Assembly: GCF_900128955.1 (NCBI RefSeq)
Contig: NZ_FQTY01000004.1
Location: 124,001 to 188,000 of the forward strand
Source of the DNA: Tissierella praeacuta DSM 18095
GTDB taxonomy: Bacteria > Bacillota > Clostridia > Tissierellales > Tissierellaceae
Direction of reading: 5' to 3'
Length of the DNA stretch: 64,000 bases
Shown one piece after another: positions 1-7,790 of the stretch (its first letter is position 1; each line of letters starts with the position of its first letter). A model generated the notes under the pieces. That model made no database searches. It worked only from the letters and a program-made list of their open reading frames with translations, and was not told the origin of the DNA. The position numbers and the translations under genes are program-made.

Positions 1-315
1 TCCAGTTATAACTGCTACTTTAAAATTAAATTTCCATTTTCTAGCCACTAAACCTACAATAATTCCAACTACTATATTGACTAATGCAAATGGAATGATT
101 TTTGGTCCTGATATAATTCCTTGAATTACATTAGTCAGTCCTCCAGCCAATGCTCCATACCATGGTCCAAATATAGCTGCAGTAAATATTGTTCCTATGG
201 TATCAAGATATAATAAAGGAATATTAATTATTCCAGCTACTGTCCCAAGTACTATATTTAGAGCTATCCCAAGTCCTGAAAAAATCAATGCATATGTACT
301 ATTTCTTTGATCCAT
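1..315 (-). CDS. ECF transporter S component (CD3073-like), C-terminus cut by window edge
   Basis: Substrate-binding membrane subunit of an energy-coupling-factor vitamin/metabolite importer. The first 105 codons are present, starting with an ATG at 313-315 that follows a clear AGGAGGAT ribosome site; the rest lies beyond position 1. The translation begins MDQRNSTYALIFSGLGIALN and continues with hydrophobic helices and the LYLDTIGTIFTAAIFGPWYG motif, which I associate with the CD3073-type S components. The substrate is unknown. No EcfA/EcfT genes are in the window, so it would share a general ECF module. It is divergent from the flavin reductase at 610. Confidence 0.75.
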   Translation of the reverse strand, partial: MDQRNSTYALIFSGLGIALNIVLGTVAGIINIPLLYLDTIGTIFTAAIFGPWYGALAGGLTNVIQGIISGPKIIPFALVNIVVGIIVGLVARKWKFNFKVAVITG

Positions 316-440
316 AAATCCATCCTCCTACCATAATTTTGATAAATAAATTATAGTATATAGGGAACTTATTGTATAATTGATTATTGCTATAAATAAA
401 ATCACTCTATAGATAAAGTTTATATGATTGTTAGTATATT

Positions 441-515
441 CTATTTACACATATAATACCCTTCTAAATCCAATGCATAAAATTCTTCTATATGAATTAA
501 AAGCTCTCCTATTTC
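441..515 (-). pseudogene. Possible decayed gene remnant in the 316-609 gap
   Basis: The 294-base gap between the ECF S component and the flavin reductase holds no intact gene. On the minus strand, 441-515 is an open stretch ending in TAG that reads like a protein tail (EIGELLIHIEEFYALDLEGY and a few more residues), but it has no start codon and is preceded by TAA. A second in-frame-looking piece (EVNSYYDIRNKK) lies just upstream in another frame, beside TTTCTTAT repeats, as a frameshifted relic would. The family is not recognised. Chance coding is possible. Confidence 0.2.
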
Positions 516-609
516 TTATTCATTTCTTATTTCTTATATCATAATATGAATTTACTTCTATATGTTATATAATAATAAGTAAAATAACGATTTTGGAGGC
601 TGATAAAAT

Positions 610-1122
610 ATGACTAAATTTAAAGAGATTAGACCTGAAGAATTTAACTATAACCCATTTAAATTAATTGGCGAAAACTGGATGCTAATTACTGCAGAAA
701 AAGATGGAAAAGCTAATACAATGACTGCTTCCTGGGGTGGTTTAGGAGTTATGTGGAATAAAAACGTGGCATATATAGTTATTCGTCCACAGCGGTATAC
801 TAAGGAGTTTATAGATAGTGCTGATTCATTCTCATTGACCTTCTTTAATGATAGTTATAAAGAAATACTATCTTATCTTGGAACAAAATCTGGTCGAGAT
901 GAAGATAAGATTAAAAAATCTAATCTTACAGTTGTACATAATGATAATACTCCTTATTTTGAAGAAGCAAGTATAGCGATTTTCTGTAAGAAATTATTTG
1001 CTCAGGAGTATAAGCCTGAGTCCTTCATTGACCTAGAGATTAATAAGAAATGTTATCCTAATTCTGATTATCACACATTATATATTGGAGAAGTAACTAA
1101 GATACTGGTACTAAAAAACTAG
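610..1122 (+). CDS. Flavin reductase family protein (FMN-binding split barrel)
   Basis: 170-residue cytoplasmic protein of the flavin reductase-like domain family, which binds FMN and reduces it or uses it in small redox reactions. The N-terminal core has the usual pattern: residues 24-45 include WMLITAEKDGKANTMTASWG, then the strand VAYIVIRPQRYT where the flavin phosphate is normally held, and a C-terminal YHTLYIGEVTKI strand. Length is typical. The ATG at 610 is preceded by GGAGG at 596-600. It is a single gene, ending in a strong hairpin at 1114-1141. The physiological substrate cannot be read from the sequence. Confidence 0.85.
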   Translation: MTKFKEIRPEEFNYNPFKLIGENWMLITAEKDGKANTMTASWGGLGVMWNKNVAYIVIRPQRYTKEFIDSADSFSLTFFNDSYKEILSYLGTKSGRDEDKIKKSNLTVVHNDNTPYFEEASIAIFCKKLFAQEYKPESFIDLEINKKCYPNSDYHTLYIGEVTKILVLKN

Positions 1123-1141
1123 GTTATTCAACCTAGTTTTT
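1114..1141. terminator. Bidirectional rho-independent terminator
   Basis: A 12-bp perfect stem (AAAAACTAGGTT at 1114-1125, its complement at 1130-1141) with a 4-base loop, T-rich on both sides. It ends the flavin reductase transcript and can also stop the BMP operon coming from the other strand. Confidence 0.85.
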
Positions 1142-1234
1142 AATAAATTCTTCTAACTCTCTAATAAATTTCTTATTATCTTTTCCATCTATATGTTCCA
1201 ACGATACGTCTATGGTCTTTAAATTTATTCCCCT
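1133..1234 (-). pseudogene. Possible gene remnant downstream of the BMP gene
   Basis: Directly downstream of the BMP lipoprotein gene, the minus strand keeps a 33-residue open frame whose composition is protein-like (for example LEHIDGKDNKKFIRELEEFI) and which ends with TAG inside the terminator stem. There is no start codon or ribosome site and the frame opens right after TAA, so it looks like the tail of a gene whose front is gone. The parent family is not recognised. Confidence 0.25.
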
Positions 1235-2271
1235 TTATAAGGATCTGCTATTTTACCTGCCTTAAGTTCTTCAATAGTTTCATTTACTTTATCTTTTAAT
1301 TCTTCTTTTACATCTTTACCCCATTGCATATCAAGTACATCATCTGCCCAACCTAAGGAAGCACCAACTGGCTTTAATTCACCATTCACCAACTGCTCAA
1401 CAGTGTTTTTAAATAATCCTGGTGTATTATAGGTAACAGATGAAATAACAGTATCTGGTGCTATATCATTCTGTGGAGAAATATATCCAACTGCCTTTAC
1501 ACCCTTTGATTTTGCCGCCTCTATTGAACCTAGACCAACTTGATTAGCACTACAAAATATAACGTCTGCTCCTGCTTCTGCCATTGCAAGAGCTGTTTCT
1601 TTACCTTTTTGTATATCTTCCCAAGAATTAACAAAGGTCTTTGTAACTTTAATTGAAGGATCAATTTCATGAGCTGCAACTTCAAATGCATCTAATGTAC
1701 CAGCTATAACTGGAAATGGAAATGATCCTATAGCTCCTAATTGTTTACTTTCTGTATTCATAGCTGCAATTATACCTGCTATATATCCGCCTTCCCACTC
1801 TCTAACTCCTATACCACCAACATTTGGTTCTTGTCCCTCTTCGCTATTTATTACCATATAAAAAGTATTTGGAAATTGAGGTCCAACTTTCTTTGCTGCA
1901 TCAAAGAATTGCGTTCCATGAGCAAATACCAAATCATATCCTTTTGTTCCATAATCTGTAAATACAGCTTCGAAGTCAGCTTGTTGTACAGATTCAATAT
2001 ACTCCATCTTTATACCCAAATCCTTTTCTACCAATTGTAATCCCTCATAAGCCGTAGCATTCCAGCCTTGGTCATTTATGGGTCCTGGTAATAATAATAC
2101 TATTTTATAATCTTTTTTTTCATCTACTGAAGTAGAATCTCCAGCTGGTGTAGTTACTTCCCCTGAATTAGTAGTTGTTTCATTGTTTTCCTTTGATGAA
2201 CATCCTCCTAATAAAGTAACTGTTAATACAAAAATTAGGAATAATGCTAAACTTCTTTTCTTTATAAACAT
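1225..2271 (-). CDS. BMP-family (nucleoside) ABC transporter substrate-binding lipoprotein
   Basis: Extracellular binding lipoprotein of a BMP/PnrA-type importer; characterised members bind purine nucleosides. A signal peptide ends in the lipobox LLGGC with Cys24 as the lipidated residue, followed by a Ser/Thr/Glu-rich tether to about residue 50. The periplasmic-binding fold then starts with YKIVLLLPGPINDQGWN, and has the typical FVNSWEDIQKGKETALAMAE segment. 348 residues, normal length. It is the last gene of the operon read from 5921, 85 bases after the second permease. The exact ligand (nucleoside or related purine) is inferred from family and partners. Confidence 0.93.
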   Translation of the reverse strand: MFIKKRSLALFLIFVLTVTLLGGCSSKENNETTTNSGEVTTPAGDSTSVDEKKDYKIVLLLPGPINDQGWNATAYEGLQLVEKDLGIKMEYIESVQQADFEAVFTDYGTKGYDLVFAHGTQFFDAAKKVGPQFPNTFYMVINSEEGQEPNVGGIGVREWEGGYIAGIIAAMNTESKQLGAIGSFPFPVIAGTLDAFEVAAHEIDPSIKVTKTFVNSWEDIQKGKETALAMAEAGADVIFCSANQVGLGSIEAAKSKGVKAVGYISPQNDIAPDTVISSVTYNTPGLFKNTVEQLVNGELKPVGASLGWADDVLDMQWGKDVKEELKDKVNETIEELKAGKIADPYKGE

Positions 2272-2356
2272 TTTTATTCCTCCTTTAATTTTATATACTT
2301 TTAATTATAACTATGGATGATGATTTCTAATATTCACCCCCTTAAAATTCCACTAA

Positions 2357-3289
2357 TTACTTTTCATATGGCCTTCCAAGAGCATTTGGAGATGTAGTAC
2401 GTCCAACAATTCCTGTAACCGCCACTACAGTAAGTAAATATGGAAACATTAAAAGAAATTGATATGGGATATTAAGTCCTGACATTTGTATTCTTATTTG
2501 AAGTGCATCAGCAATCCCAAATATCAGTGATGCCATCAGTACTCCCTTAGGATTCCATTTCCCAAATATTACAGCAGCAACTGCTATAAATCCTCTTCCT
2601 GACACCATATTATCTACAAACATATTAAACTGTCCGAGGGATAAAAAGCATCCGCCAAGTCCTGCTAATGCTCCAGATACCAAGACACATATTGTTCTAA
2701 CCTTATTGACTGGTATACCTACAGTGTCTGCTGCCATAGGATGCTCTCCAACTGTTCTAATACTAAGTCCAACAGATGTTTTATAGAAAATATAGTATGA
2801 TATTGGTACTAATAAAAATGCTATATATACAAGTACAGTTTGCTTAAAAAATATTTCACCTATTATAGGTATATTTGAAAGTATTGGAATATTTATAGGT
2901 TCAAAAGCCTTTACAGTTATAGGTACAGTAGTTATGCCAAATAATGCCCTATAAAAAAAACTAGTAAGACCTACTGCCAATAAATTTATTGCAACTCCAC
3001 TTACTATTTGATTTATTTTAATTTTTACTGTTATCAAAGCAAATATGGCAGATATGAAAATTCCACTTACTATGGCAACAAGAGCTCCAATCCAGTAACT
3101 CCCTGTAAAATAAGAACCTACTACTCCTGCAAAAGCTCCAACTAGCATTATGCCTTCTAGTCCTATGTTAACTACTCCTGACCTTTCTGAATACATTCCT
3201 CCTAATGCTGCAAATAGTATTGGAACTGAAAGTCTAATGGATGCAGATAAAAGAGCAATAATAAATGTCATATTTAATATATCTTTCAT
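2357..3289 (-). CDS. ABC transporter permease, nucleoside type (NupQ/YufQ-like)
   Basis: 310-residue inner-membrane permease of the BMP/nucleoside importer, in the branched-chain-amino-acid permease superfamily (BPD_transp_2). The sequence has about eight to ten hydrophobic helices and the conserved segments RSGVVNIGLEGIMLVGAFAG near residues 36-55 and ADTVGIPVNKVRTI near 187-200, the cytoplasmic loop that contacts the ATPase. Its start codon overlaps the stop codon region of the preceding permease, so the two are translationally coupled and likely form a heterodimer. Confidence 0.92.
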   Translation of the reverse strand: MKDILNMTFIIALLSASIRLSVPILFAALGGMYSERSGVVNIGLEGIMLVGAFAGVVGSYFTGSYWIGALVAIVSGIFISAIFALITVKIKINQIVSGVAINLLAVGLTSFFYRALFGITTVPITVKAFEPINIPILSNIPIIGEIFFKQTVLVYIAFLLVPISYYIFYKTSVGLSIRTVGEHPMAADTVGIPVNKVRTICVLVSGALAGLGGCFLSLGQFNMFVDNMVSGRGFIAVAAVIFGKWNPKGVLMASLIFGIADALQIRIQMSGLNIPYQFLLMFPYLLTVVAVTGIVGRTTSPNALGRPYEK

Positions 3290-4389
3290 TAATCTAACAC
3301 CCTTTCTTTAGAATTTAAAATCAGTTCAATCTTGGGTTTTAGCACATTTCCTGCAAGTACAAGTATGATTATCAAAGCTTGAATTACACTTACTATATTT
3401 GCAGGAACTCCAACTCCTCTTTGCATTGAATTAGCACCTGTTTGAAGCATACCAAGAAGTATGGATGATATAACTACTCCTACAGGATTTGCACTGCCCA
3501 AGAGTGCCGCTGCTATTCCATCAAAACCAACATTTTTAGAAAAATTATCAAGAAGTCTATGATGAATTCCGTTTATCTCAGTAAATCCAGCTATTCCTGC
3601 TAAAGCACCGCTTATAGCTAAGGAAATGATTATATTCTTTTTAATATTAATACCAGAATATTCTGCCCCATGAGGGTTATGCCCCACAGCCCTAAGTCTA
3701 TATCCAAAGGGAGTTTTCCATAAAACAATATATACTATAACTGATATTAATATAGCTATAATAAATCCTATATGTAACCTAGTATTAGAAACAACATATG
3801 GAAGAAAGGCATTTTCTCCAATTAAATCCGTTTGTGGATAAAATCCACTTGACTCCCTAAGAGGCTTATCCACTAAATAACTTATGAGATATAATGCCAC
3901 ATAATTAAACATTATGGTGATAATTATTTCAGATGATCCAAATATTCCCTTAAGTATCCCTGGTATCATTCCCCATATTCCACCTGCTATTATTGATGCC
4001 AATAAGCAAAGTGGTATAGTAATAAATGGACTAAGATGGCCAGTCTTTAACCCTACAAATACTGCTGCCATAGCACCTGCAAACATTTGACCTTCACCAC
4101 CAATATTAAACAGTCCAGTTCTAAAGGCAAAAGTAAAGGAAAGACCCGTTAATATAATAGGTGTAGCCTTCACAAAAATTTCTGCAATATTATAGATATT
4201 TGTAAAGTTCCCAAATATTAAGTATTTGTAAGCCTCTAGGGGATTTACCTCTATAAAAAGTAATAATACGCTTCCTATTAGCAATGCTAATAATACAGAT
4301 ACCATTGGTATTATAATTGTTAAAAGTTTGTTTTTATTAAATACCTTATTTAAAACTCTATTTTTATAATGATCCTCAGCATTATTCAT
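3289..4389 (-). CDS. ABC transporter permease, nucleoside type (NupP/YufP-like)
   Basis: 366-residue first permease of the importer. The N-terminus is basic and cytoplasmic; about ten membrane segments follow, with the family motif FRTGLFNIGGEGQMFAGAMA near residues 89-108 and the ATPase-contacting loop GHNPHGAEYSGINIKKN near 237-253. It lies 26 bases downstream of the ATPase gene and overlaps the next permease by one base. With its partner it forms the transmembrane channel for nucleosides or a similar ligand. Confidence 0.92.
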   Translation of the reverse strand: MNNAEDHYKNRVLNKVFNKNKLLTIIIPMVSVLLALLIGSVLLLFIEVNPLEAYKYLIFGNFTNIYNIAEIFVKATPIILTGLSFTFAFRTGLFNIGGEGQMFAGAMAAVFVGLKTGHLSPFITIPLCLLASIIAGGIWGMIPGILKGIFGSSEIIITIMFNYVALYLISYLVDKPLRESSGFYPQTDLIGENAFLPYVVSNTRLHIGFIIAILISVIVYIVLWKTPFGYRLRAVGHNPHGAEYSGINIKKNIIISLAISGALAGIAGFTEINGIHHRLLDNFSKNVGFDGIAAALLGSANPVGVVISSILLGMLQTGANSMQRGVGVPANIVSVIQALIIILVLAGNVLKPKIELILNSKERVLD

Positions 4390-4415
4390 GGCATTTCCTC
4401 CTAATTTGAAAATAT

Positions 4416-5921
4416 TTAATTAGCTCCCGCCATCATCAATCCTATTGTGCTTTCTTCAAAATCCTTTTTATCCATTTGTCCTACTATGCTGCCTTTATAA
4501 ATTACAGCAATCTTATCAGATAATAAATTAATCTCTGAAAGTTCTGTAGAAATAAGCAGTACTGCAGTTCCTTGTTCTTTGGCATTTATAATTTGTTGAT
4601 GAATAAATTCTGATGCACCTATATCAACTCCCCTAGTAGGCTGTACAGCAATTAACAATTTAGGAAGTTTATCAATTTCTCTCGCAACAACTATCTTCTG
4701 TTGATTTCCTCCAGATAGTTTTCTAGCCTCCGCATTTCTACTTGAAGTTTTAATTGAATATTTTGAAATCATAGTATCTGCATGTTTATTTATTGAATTA
4801 AAATCAAAAAAAACTTTCTTTCTAAATGGATGTTTATAATAATCCTTTAAGATTAGGTTTTCACTAACTGAGAAATCTAATATTAATCCTCTTTTATGTC
4901 TATCTTCAGGAATATAGCCTACTCCTTTTTTTATTATTTCTGAAATGGTTTTACCTTTTATATCTTCTCCATTCAATAATATACTACCTGTAGCACCTTC
5001 CATTAATCCAACTATCACTTCCGCCAACTCTCTCTGCCCATTTCCATCCACTCCAGCAATACCTAAAACTTGCCCCGAACACACTCTTAAATTTATATTA
5101 TCTAAGACTTTTATTCCTTTTTCCACCTCATAAGATAAATTTTTTATTTCAAGAACAGGCTCTCCCGGACAACAATTTTCATCTTGTTCCATAGCTGAAA
5201 GTTCTCTTCCTATCATAAATTTTGCAAGTTCAAGTTCATTTGTTTCCTCAGTACAAATTGTCTTTGTTATTCTACCATCTCTCAATACTGTAACTCTATC
5301 GCATACAAACATTACTTCTTTTAATTTATGGGTAATTAGTATTATAGACATACCATCATCTGCCATCTTTCTTAAGGTGGTAAATAGCTCTTCTGTTTCC
5401 TGAGGTGTTAATACTGCTGTAGGCTCATCCATTATAAGTAATTTTGCCCCCCTATATAAAGCTTTAACAATTTCAACCCGTTGTTGTTCTCCAACTGAAA
5501 GATCTGAAACCTTTGCATCTAAAGATATTTCCATACCATATCTTACAGCAATATCATTTATTTCTTTTTTAAGATTTTCTTCTTTGATTATAAAACCTTT
5601 TTCCTTCCCCATCCCCATAACAATGTTTTCTAATACTGTATGAACAGGTACTAACATAAAATGCTGATGTATCATGCCTATTCCTAAATCAATAGCATCT
5701 TTGGAAGATTTCAAATTAATCTTTTTATCCTCAAAAAATATCTCACCTTTATCTGGCTGATATAACCCATATAATACATTCATTAATGTAGATTTTCCTG
5801 CTCCATTCTCTCCCAAAAGAGAGTGTATCTCACCTTTTTTCACTTCAAAATTAACATCCTCATTAGCCACTAATGTACCAAAATATTTTGATATCGAGCA
5901 CATTCTTAAGATTGTATTCAT
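4416..5921 (-). CDS. ABC transporter ATP-binding protein, double NBD (NupO/YufO-like)
   Basis: 501-residue sugar/nucleoside-type ATPase with two fused nucleotide-binding domains. The first has Walker A GENGAGKST near residue 38, signature LSVGEQQRVEIVKALYRG and Walker B LLIMDEPTAVLT. The second has a degenerate Walker A (GVDGNGQRE in place of GxxGxGKS) and signature LSGGNQQKIVVAREI, the usual arrangement in this subfamily where only one site is canonical. It is the first gene of the operon, with GGAGGGAT upstream of the ATG and a promoter at 6000-6028. There is no purine riboswitch that I can see in the short leader. Confidence 0.94.
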   Translation of the reverse strand: MNTILRMCSISKYFGTLVANEDVNFEVKKGEIHSLLGENGAGKSTLMNVLYGLYQPDKGEIFFEDKKINLKSSKDAIDLGIGMIHQHFMLVPVHTVLENIVMGMGKEKGFIIKEENLKKEINDIAVRYGMEISLDAKVSDLSVGEQQRVEIVKALYRGAKLLIMDEPTAVLTPQETEELFTTLRKMADDGMSIILITHKLKEVMFVCDRVTVLRDGRITKTICTEETNELELAKFMIGRELSAMEQDENCCPGEPVLEIKNLSYEVEKGIKVLDNINLRVCSGQVLGIAGVDGNGQRELAEVIVGLMEGATGSILLNGEDIKGKTISEIIKKGVGYIPEDRHKRGLILDFSVSENLILKDYYKHPFRKKVFFDFNSINKHADTMISKYSIKTSSRNAEARKLSGGNQQKIVVAREIDKLPKLLIAVQPTRGVDIGASEFIHQQIINAKEQGTAVLLISTELSEINLLSDKIAVIYKGSIVGQMDKKDFEESTIGLMMAGAN

Positions 5922-5999
5922 CTTATCCCTCCTATCCTACATTAAGTTATTATTCTATATGAATAAATTCTCTAAAACATTAAAATATCCTTTGTTATA

Positions 6000-6028
6000 T
6001 TTATACAAAACTCAAGTTGAAAATTCAA
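6000..6028 (-). promoter_or_regulatory. Sigma-A promoter of the BMP ABC operon
   Basis: On the minus strand TTGAAT (6023-6028), a 17-base spacer and TATAAA (6000-6005), about 80 bases upstream of the ATPase start codon. Match and position are good, but activity is inferred. Confidence 0.6.
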
Positions 6029-6061
6029 AAAATTTAGATTATATTTTATATATTAATTATA

Positions 6062-6103
6062 GCAAAAAATAAGTACCATTTTTAATCAATAAAAATGGTA
6101 CTT
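6062..6103 (-). terminator. Terminator after dpaAB
   Basis: 13-bp perfect stem AAGTACCATTTTT (6071-6083 with 6091-6103), 7-base loop, followed on the minus strand by ATTTTTTGC. It lies 17 bases beyond the dpaB stop codon. Confidence 0.85.
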
Positions 6104-6119
6104 ATTTGCCAAAATATTA

Positions 6120-6698
6120 TTATACTAATAATGGCTGAATTTGCTTACCCTGTAATGCTTCTATTATAGTTGGCACTATCTTATCATAATGTGCAATCAA
6201 TGAATTTGCTTTTTTAGAAGGATCATCTTGCCCAAATGGAACAAAATATACATTTTTTTTATCTAATAATATACCTAGATTTTTTGCATTTCCACTTAAT
6301 CCATCATTTGTGGAAATTGCAACTACAACAGGTTTATTATTTCTTAAATGAGCTTTCCATGCCATAGATACTGGTGTATCAGTAATGGCATTTGCTAATT
6401 TTGCAATTGTATTTCCTGTACAAGGTGCTATAACCAGTATATCAAGGTATCCTTTTGGTCCTATAGGTTCTGCATCTTGTATTGTCGCTATTATTTCCTT
6501 CCCTGTTACTTTTATTATTTTTTCTTTCCATTCTTCAGCCAAGCCAAATCTAGTATCAAAATCATTAGCATTATAGGACATAATCGGATATACATCTGCT
6601 CCTTCATTAACTAATCTCTCTATTTCAACCAAAATAGTTTCAAATGTACAAAATGAACCTGTAATAGCTATACCTACTTTTATTCCATTCAATAACAT
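6120..6698 (-). CDS. dpaB: Dipicolinate synthase subunit B
   Basis: Flavoprotein-like subunit of the mother-cell enzyme that makes dipicolinic acid for the spore core from a lysine-pathway intermediate (dihydrodipicolinate). 192 residues, as in Bacillus SpoVFB. Seen: N-terminal nucleotide-binding segment GIKVGIAITGSFCTFETI, and the conserved APCTGNTIAKLANAITDTP followed by WKAHLRNNKPVVVAISTNDG, the signature of the family. It starts 2 bases after the dpaA stop codon, so the pair is co-translated. Its presence matters taxonomically because Clostridium cluster I lacks dpaAB and uses an EtfA-type route. Confidence 0.96.
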   Translation of the reverse strand: MLLNGIKVGIAITGSFCTFETILVEIERLVNEGADVYPIMSYNANDFDTRFGLAEEWKEKIIKVTGKEIIATIQDAEPIGPKGYLDILVIAPCTGNTIAKLANAITDTPVSMAWKAHLRNNKPVVVAISTNDGLSGNAKNLGILLDKKNVYFVPFGQDDPSKKANSLIAHYDKIVPTIIEALQGKQIQPLLV

Positions 6699-6700
6699 AT

Positions 6701-7561
6701 CTACTCCTCCAATTCCCCAATAATATTATAAATAGTATCTTTCATAATTCTTGCTGCAGTCATAGGTGCCACTTTTCCAGGCAACCCTAATGCCCAAACA
6801 GTATTTATACCTAGTTCTTCAGCCCTTTTAAAATCTACTCCTCCAGGTATAGATGCAAGGTCTACAACTAAACATTCTTTATTTAGTTTTAATAACATTT
6901 CTTCATTTAAAATCATAGATGGTATAGTATTAAATACTACATTCATTTCTTGAAGATAATCTTTCATTTCACTTAAATGTATTGGATTATATCCATAGGT
7001 ACTAACCCAAGCTAAATCAGAATAATTCCTTGCCTCTATATATACATTAGCACCTATTCCTTGAAGCATTTTAGCTAAAATCTTTCCTATTCTTCCAAAT
7101 CCCAATATCATAATATTTGATCCATGAATGGTAATTTCCATTTTTTCCATGGCTACTTGAATTGCACCTTCTGCTGTAGGAATTGCATTTAATACTGCCA
7201 TTTCCTCTCTTTTAAGAAAATCTACAGTATCAATATTATAGTGCTTTGCAATATTAGATATTTCATTGGATATTTTACCTCCTATAAATACCTGATTTGA
7301 ATTCATTTTATTAAATATTTCTTCTATTTTTATTTCTTTTGAATATAAAGGTGTATTTAATAAGATATTATCCTTAGAACACGGCAATGGTCCTATAACT
7401 ATATTTGACTTTTCAATAGCTAAATCTAGGTTTTCACTTATTTTTAACCCATCAACCTTTAAATTATCGAAACCAAATAAATCAATATGGTTCCCATCTT
7501 CTTGAAGCAAATTCGCTAATTTAACACTTCTCTCATCTCCGCCTAATACTGATATTCTCAT
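6701..7561 (-). CDS. dpaA: Dipicolinate synthase subunit A
   Basis: 286-residue NAD(P)-dependent subunit of dipicolinate synthase. The N-terminal domain begins MRISVLGGDERSVKLANLLQ, and the C-terminal Rossmann domain has GFGRIGKILAKMLQGIGANV near residues 150-170. The C-terminal LGLPGKVAPMTAARIMKDTI stretch is highly typical of the family. Expression should be confined to the mother cell late in sporulation; a sigma-K-like promoter is visible at 7599-7627 just upstream, and the ATG follows an AGGGGGGAA ribosome site. Confidence 0.96.
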   Translation of the reverse strand: MRISVLGGDERSVKLANLLQEDGNHIDLFGFDNLKVDGLKISENLDLAIEKSNIVIGPLPCSKDNILLNTPLYSKEIKIEEIFNKMNSNQVFIGGKISNEISNIAKHYNIDTVDFLKREEMAVLNAIPTAEGAIQVAMEKMEITIHGSNIMILGFGRIGKILAKMLQGIGANVYIEARNYSDLAWVSTYGYNPIHLSEMKDYLQEMNVVFNTIPSMILNEEMLLKLNKECLVVDLASIPGGVDFKRAEELGINTVWALGLPGKVAPMTAARIMKDTIYNIIGELEE

Positions 7562-7598
7562 AACTTCCCCCCTATGCCAAATAAGATATTAAGTAATA

Positions 7599-7627
7599 TA
7601 TATTATGTATTTAGGTAATTAAAGTGC
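7599..7627 (-). promoter_or_regulatory. Sigma-K-like promoter of dpaAB
   Basis: On the minus strand GCAC (7624-7627), 16 bases, then CATAATATA (7599-7607), which matches the sigma-K -10 consensus CATANNNTA exactly and has the -35 AC core at normal spacing. It lies about 40 bases upstream of dpaA. In Bacillus subtilis spoVF is a sigma-K gene, so motif and function agree. Confidence 0.65.
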
Positions 7628-7641
7628 TTGTATAACCCTGT

Positions 7642-7700
7642 AAAAAAGCAATAATTAAAGAGCGTTTATGAATCTAGATTCACAAACGCTCTTTAATTAT
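7642..7700 (-). terminator. Long hairpin terminator
   Basis: A 50-base near-perfect palindrome (7651-7700) with 25-base arms and one mismatch, centred on TCTAGA, followed on the minus strand by TGCTTTTTT. It ends transcription coming from the GHL10 gene at 7791-9200. The stop codon of the short frame at 7697-7774 lies within its stem. Confidence 0.75.
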
Positions 7701-7774
7701 TGTTCTTGATTATCTGTATCTAAAGAAAAAGTTTTAAAATCTGCAGCTAATCCTTTAGCACTTGCCAAAACCGT
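7697..7774 (-). pseudogene. Possible C-terminal gene remnant
   Basis: Between the GHL10 gene and its terminator the minus strand has a 25-codon open frame that ends in TAA and reads like an amphipathic protein tail (VLASAKGLAADFKTFSLDTD). It is preceded by TAA and has no start codon, so it looks like the last piece of a deleted gene that kept its terminator. The family is not recognised and chance coding cannot be excluded. Confidence 0.25.
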
Positions 7775-7790
7775 TTATTTTATTAAATAT

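Noticed and set aside
316-609. CRISPR-like short repeats (TTTCTTAT copies)
   Set aside because: Only a few copies without regular spacers; simple AT-rich slippage is more likely.
1741-2040. Plus-strand open frame of 99 codons
   Set aside because: Lies antisense inside the BMP lipoprotein gene, has no ribosome site and an unnatural residue composition; a shadow of the real gene.
5922-6060. Purine riboswitch before the nucleoside ABC operon
   Set aside because: The leader is only about 70 bases and lacks the conserved purine-aptamer loops.
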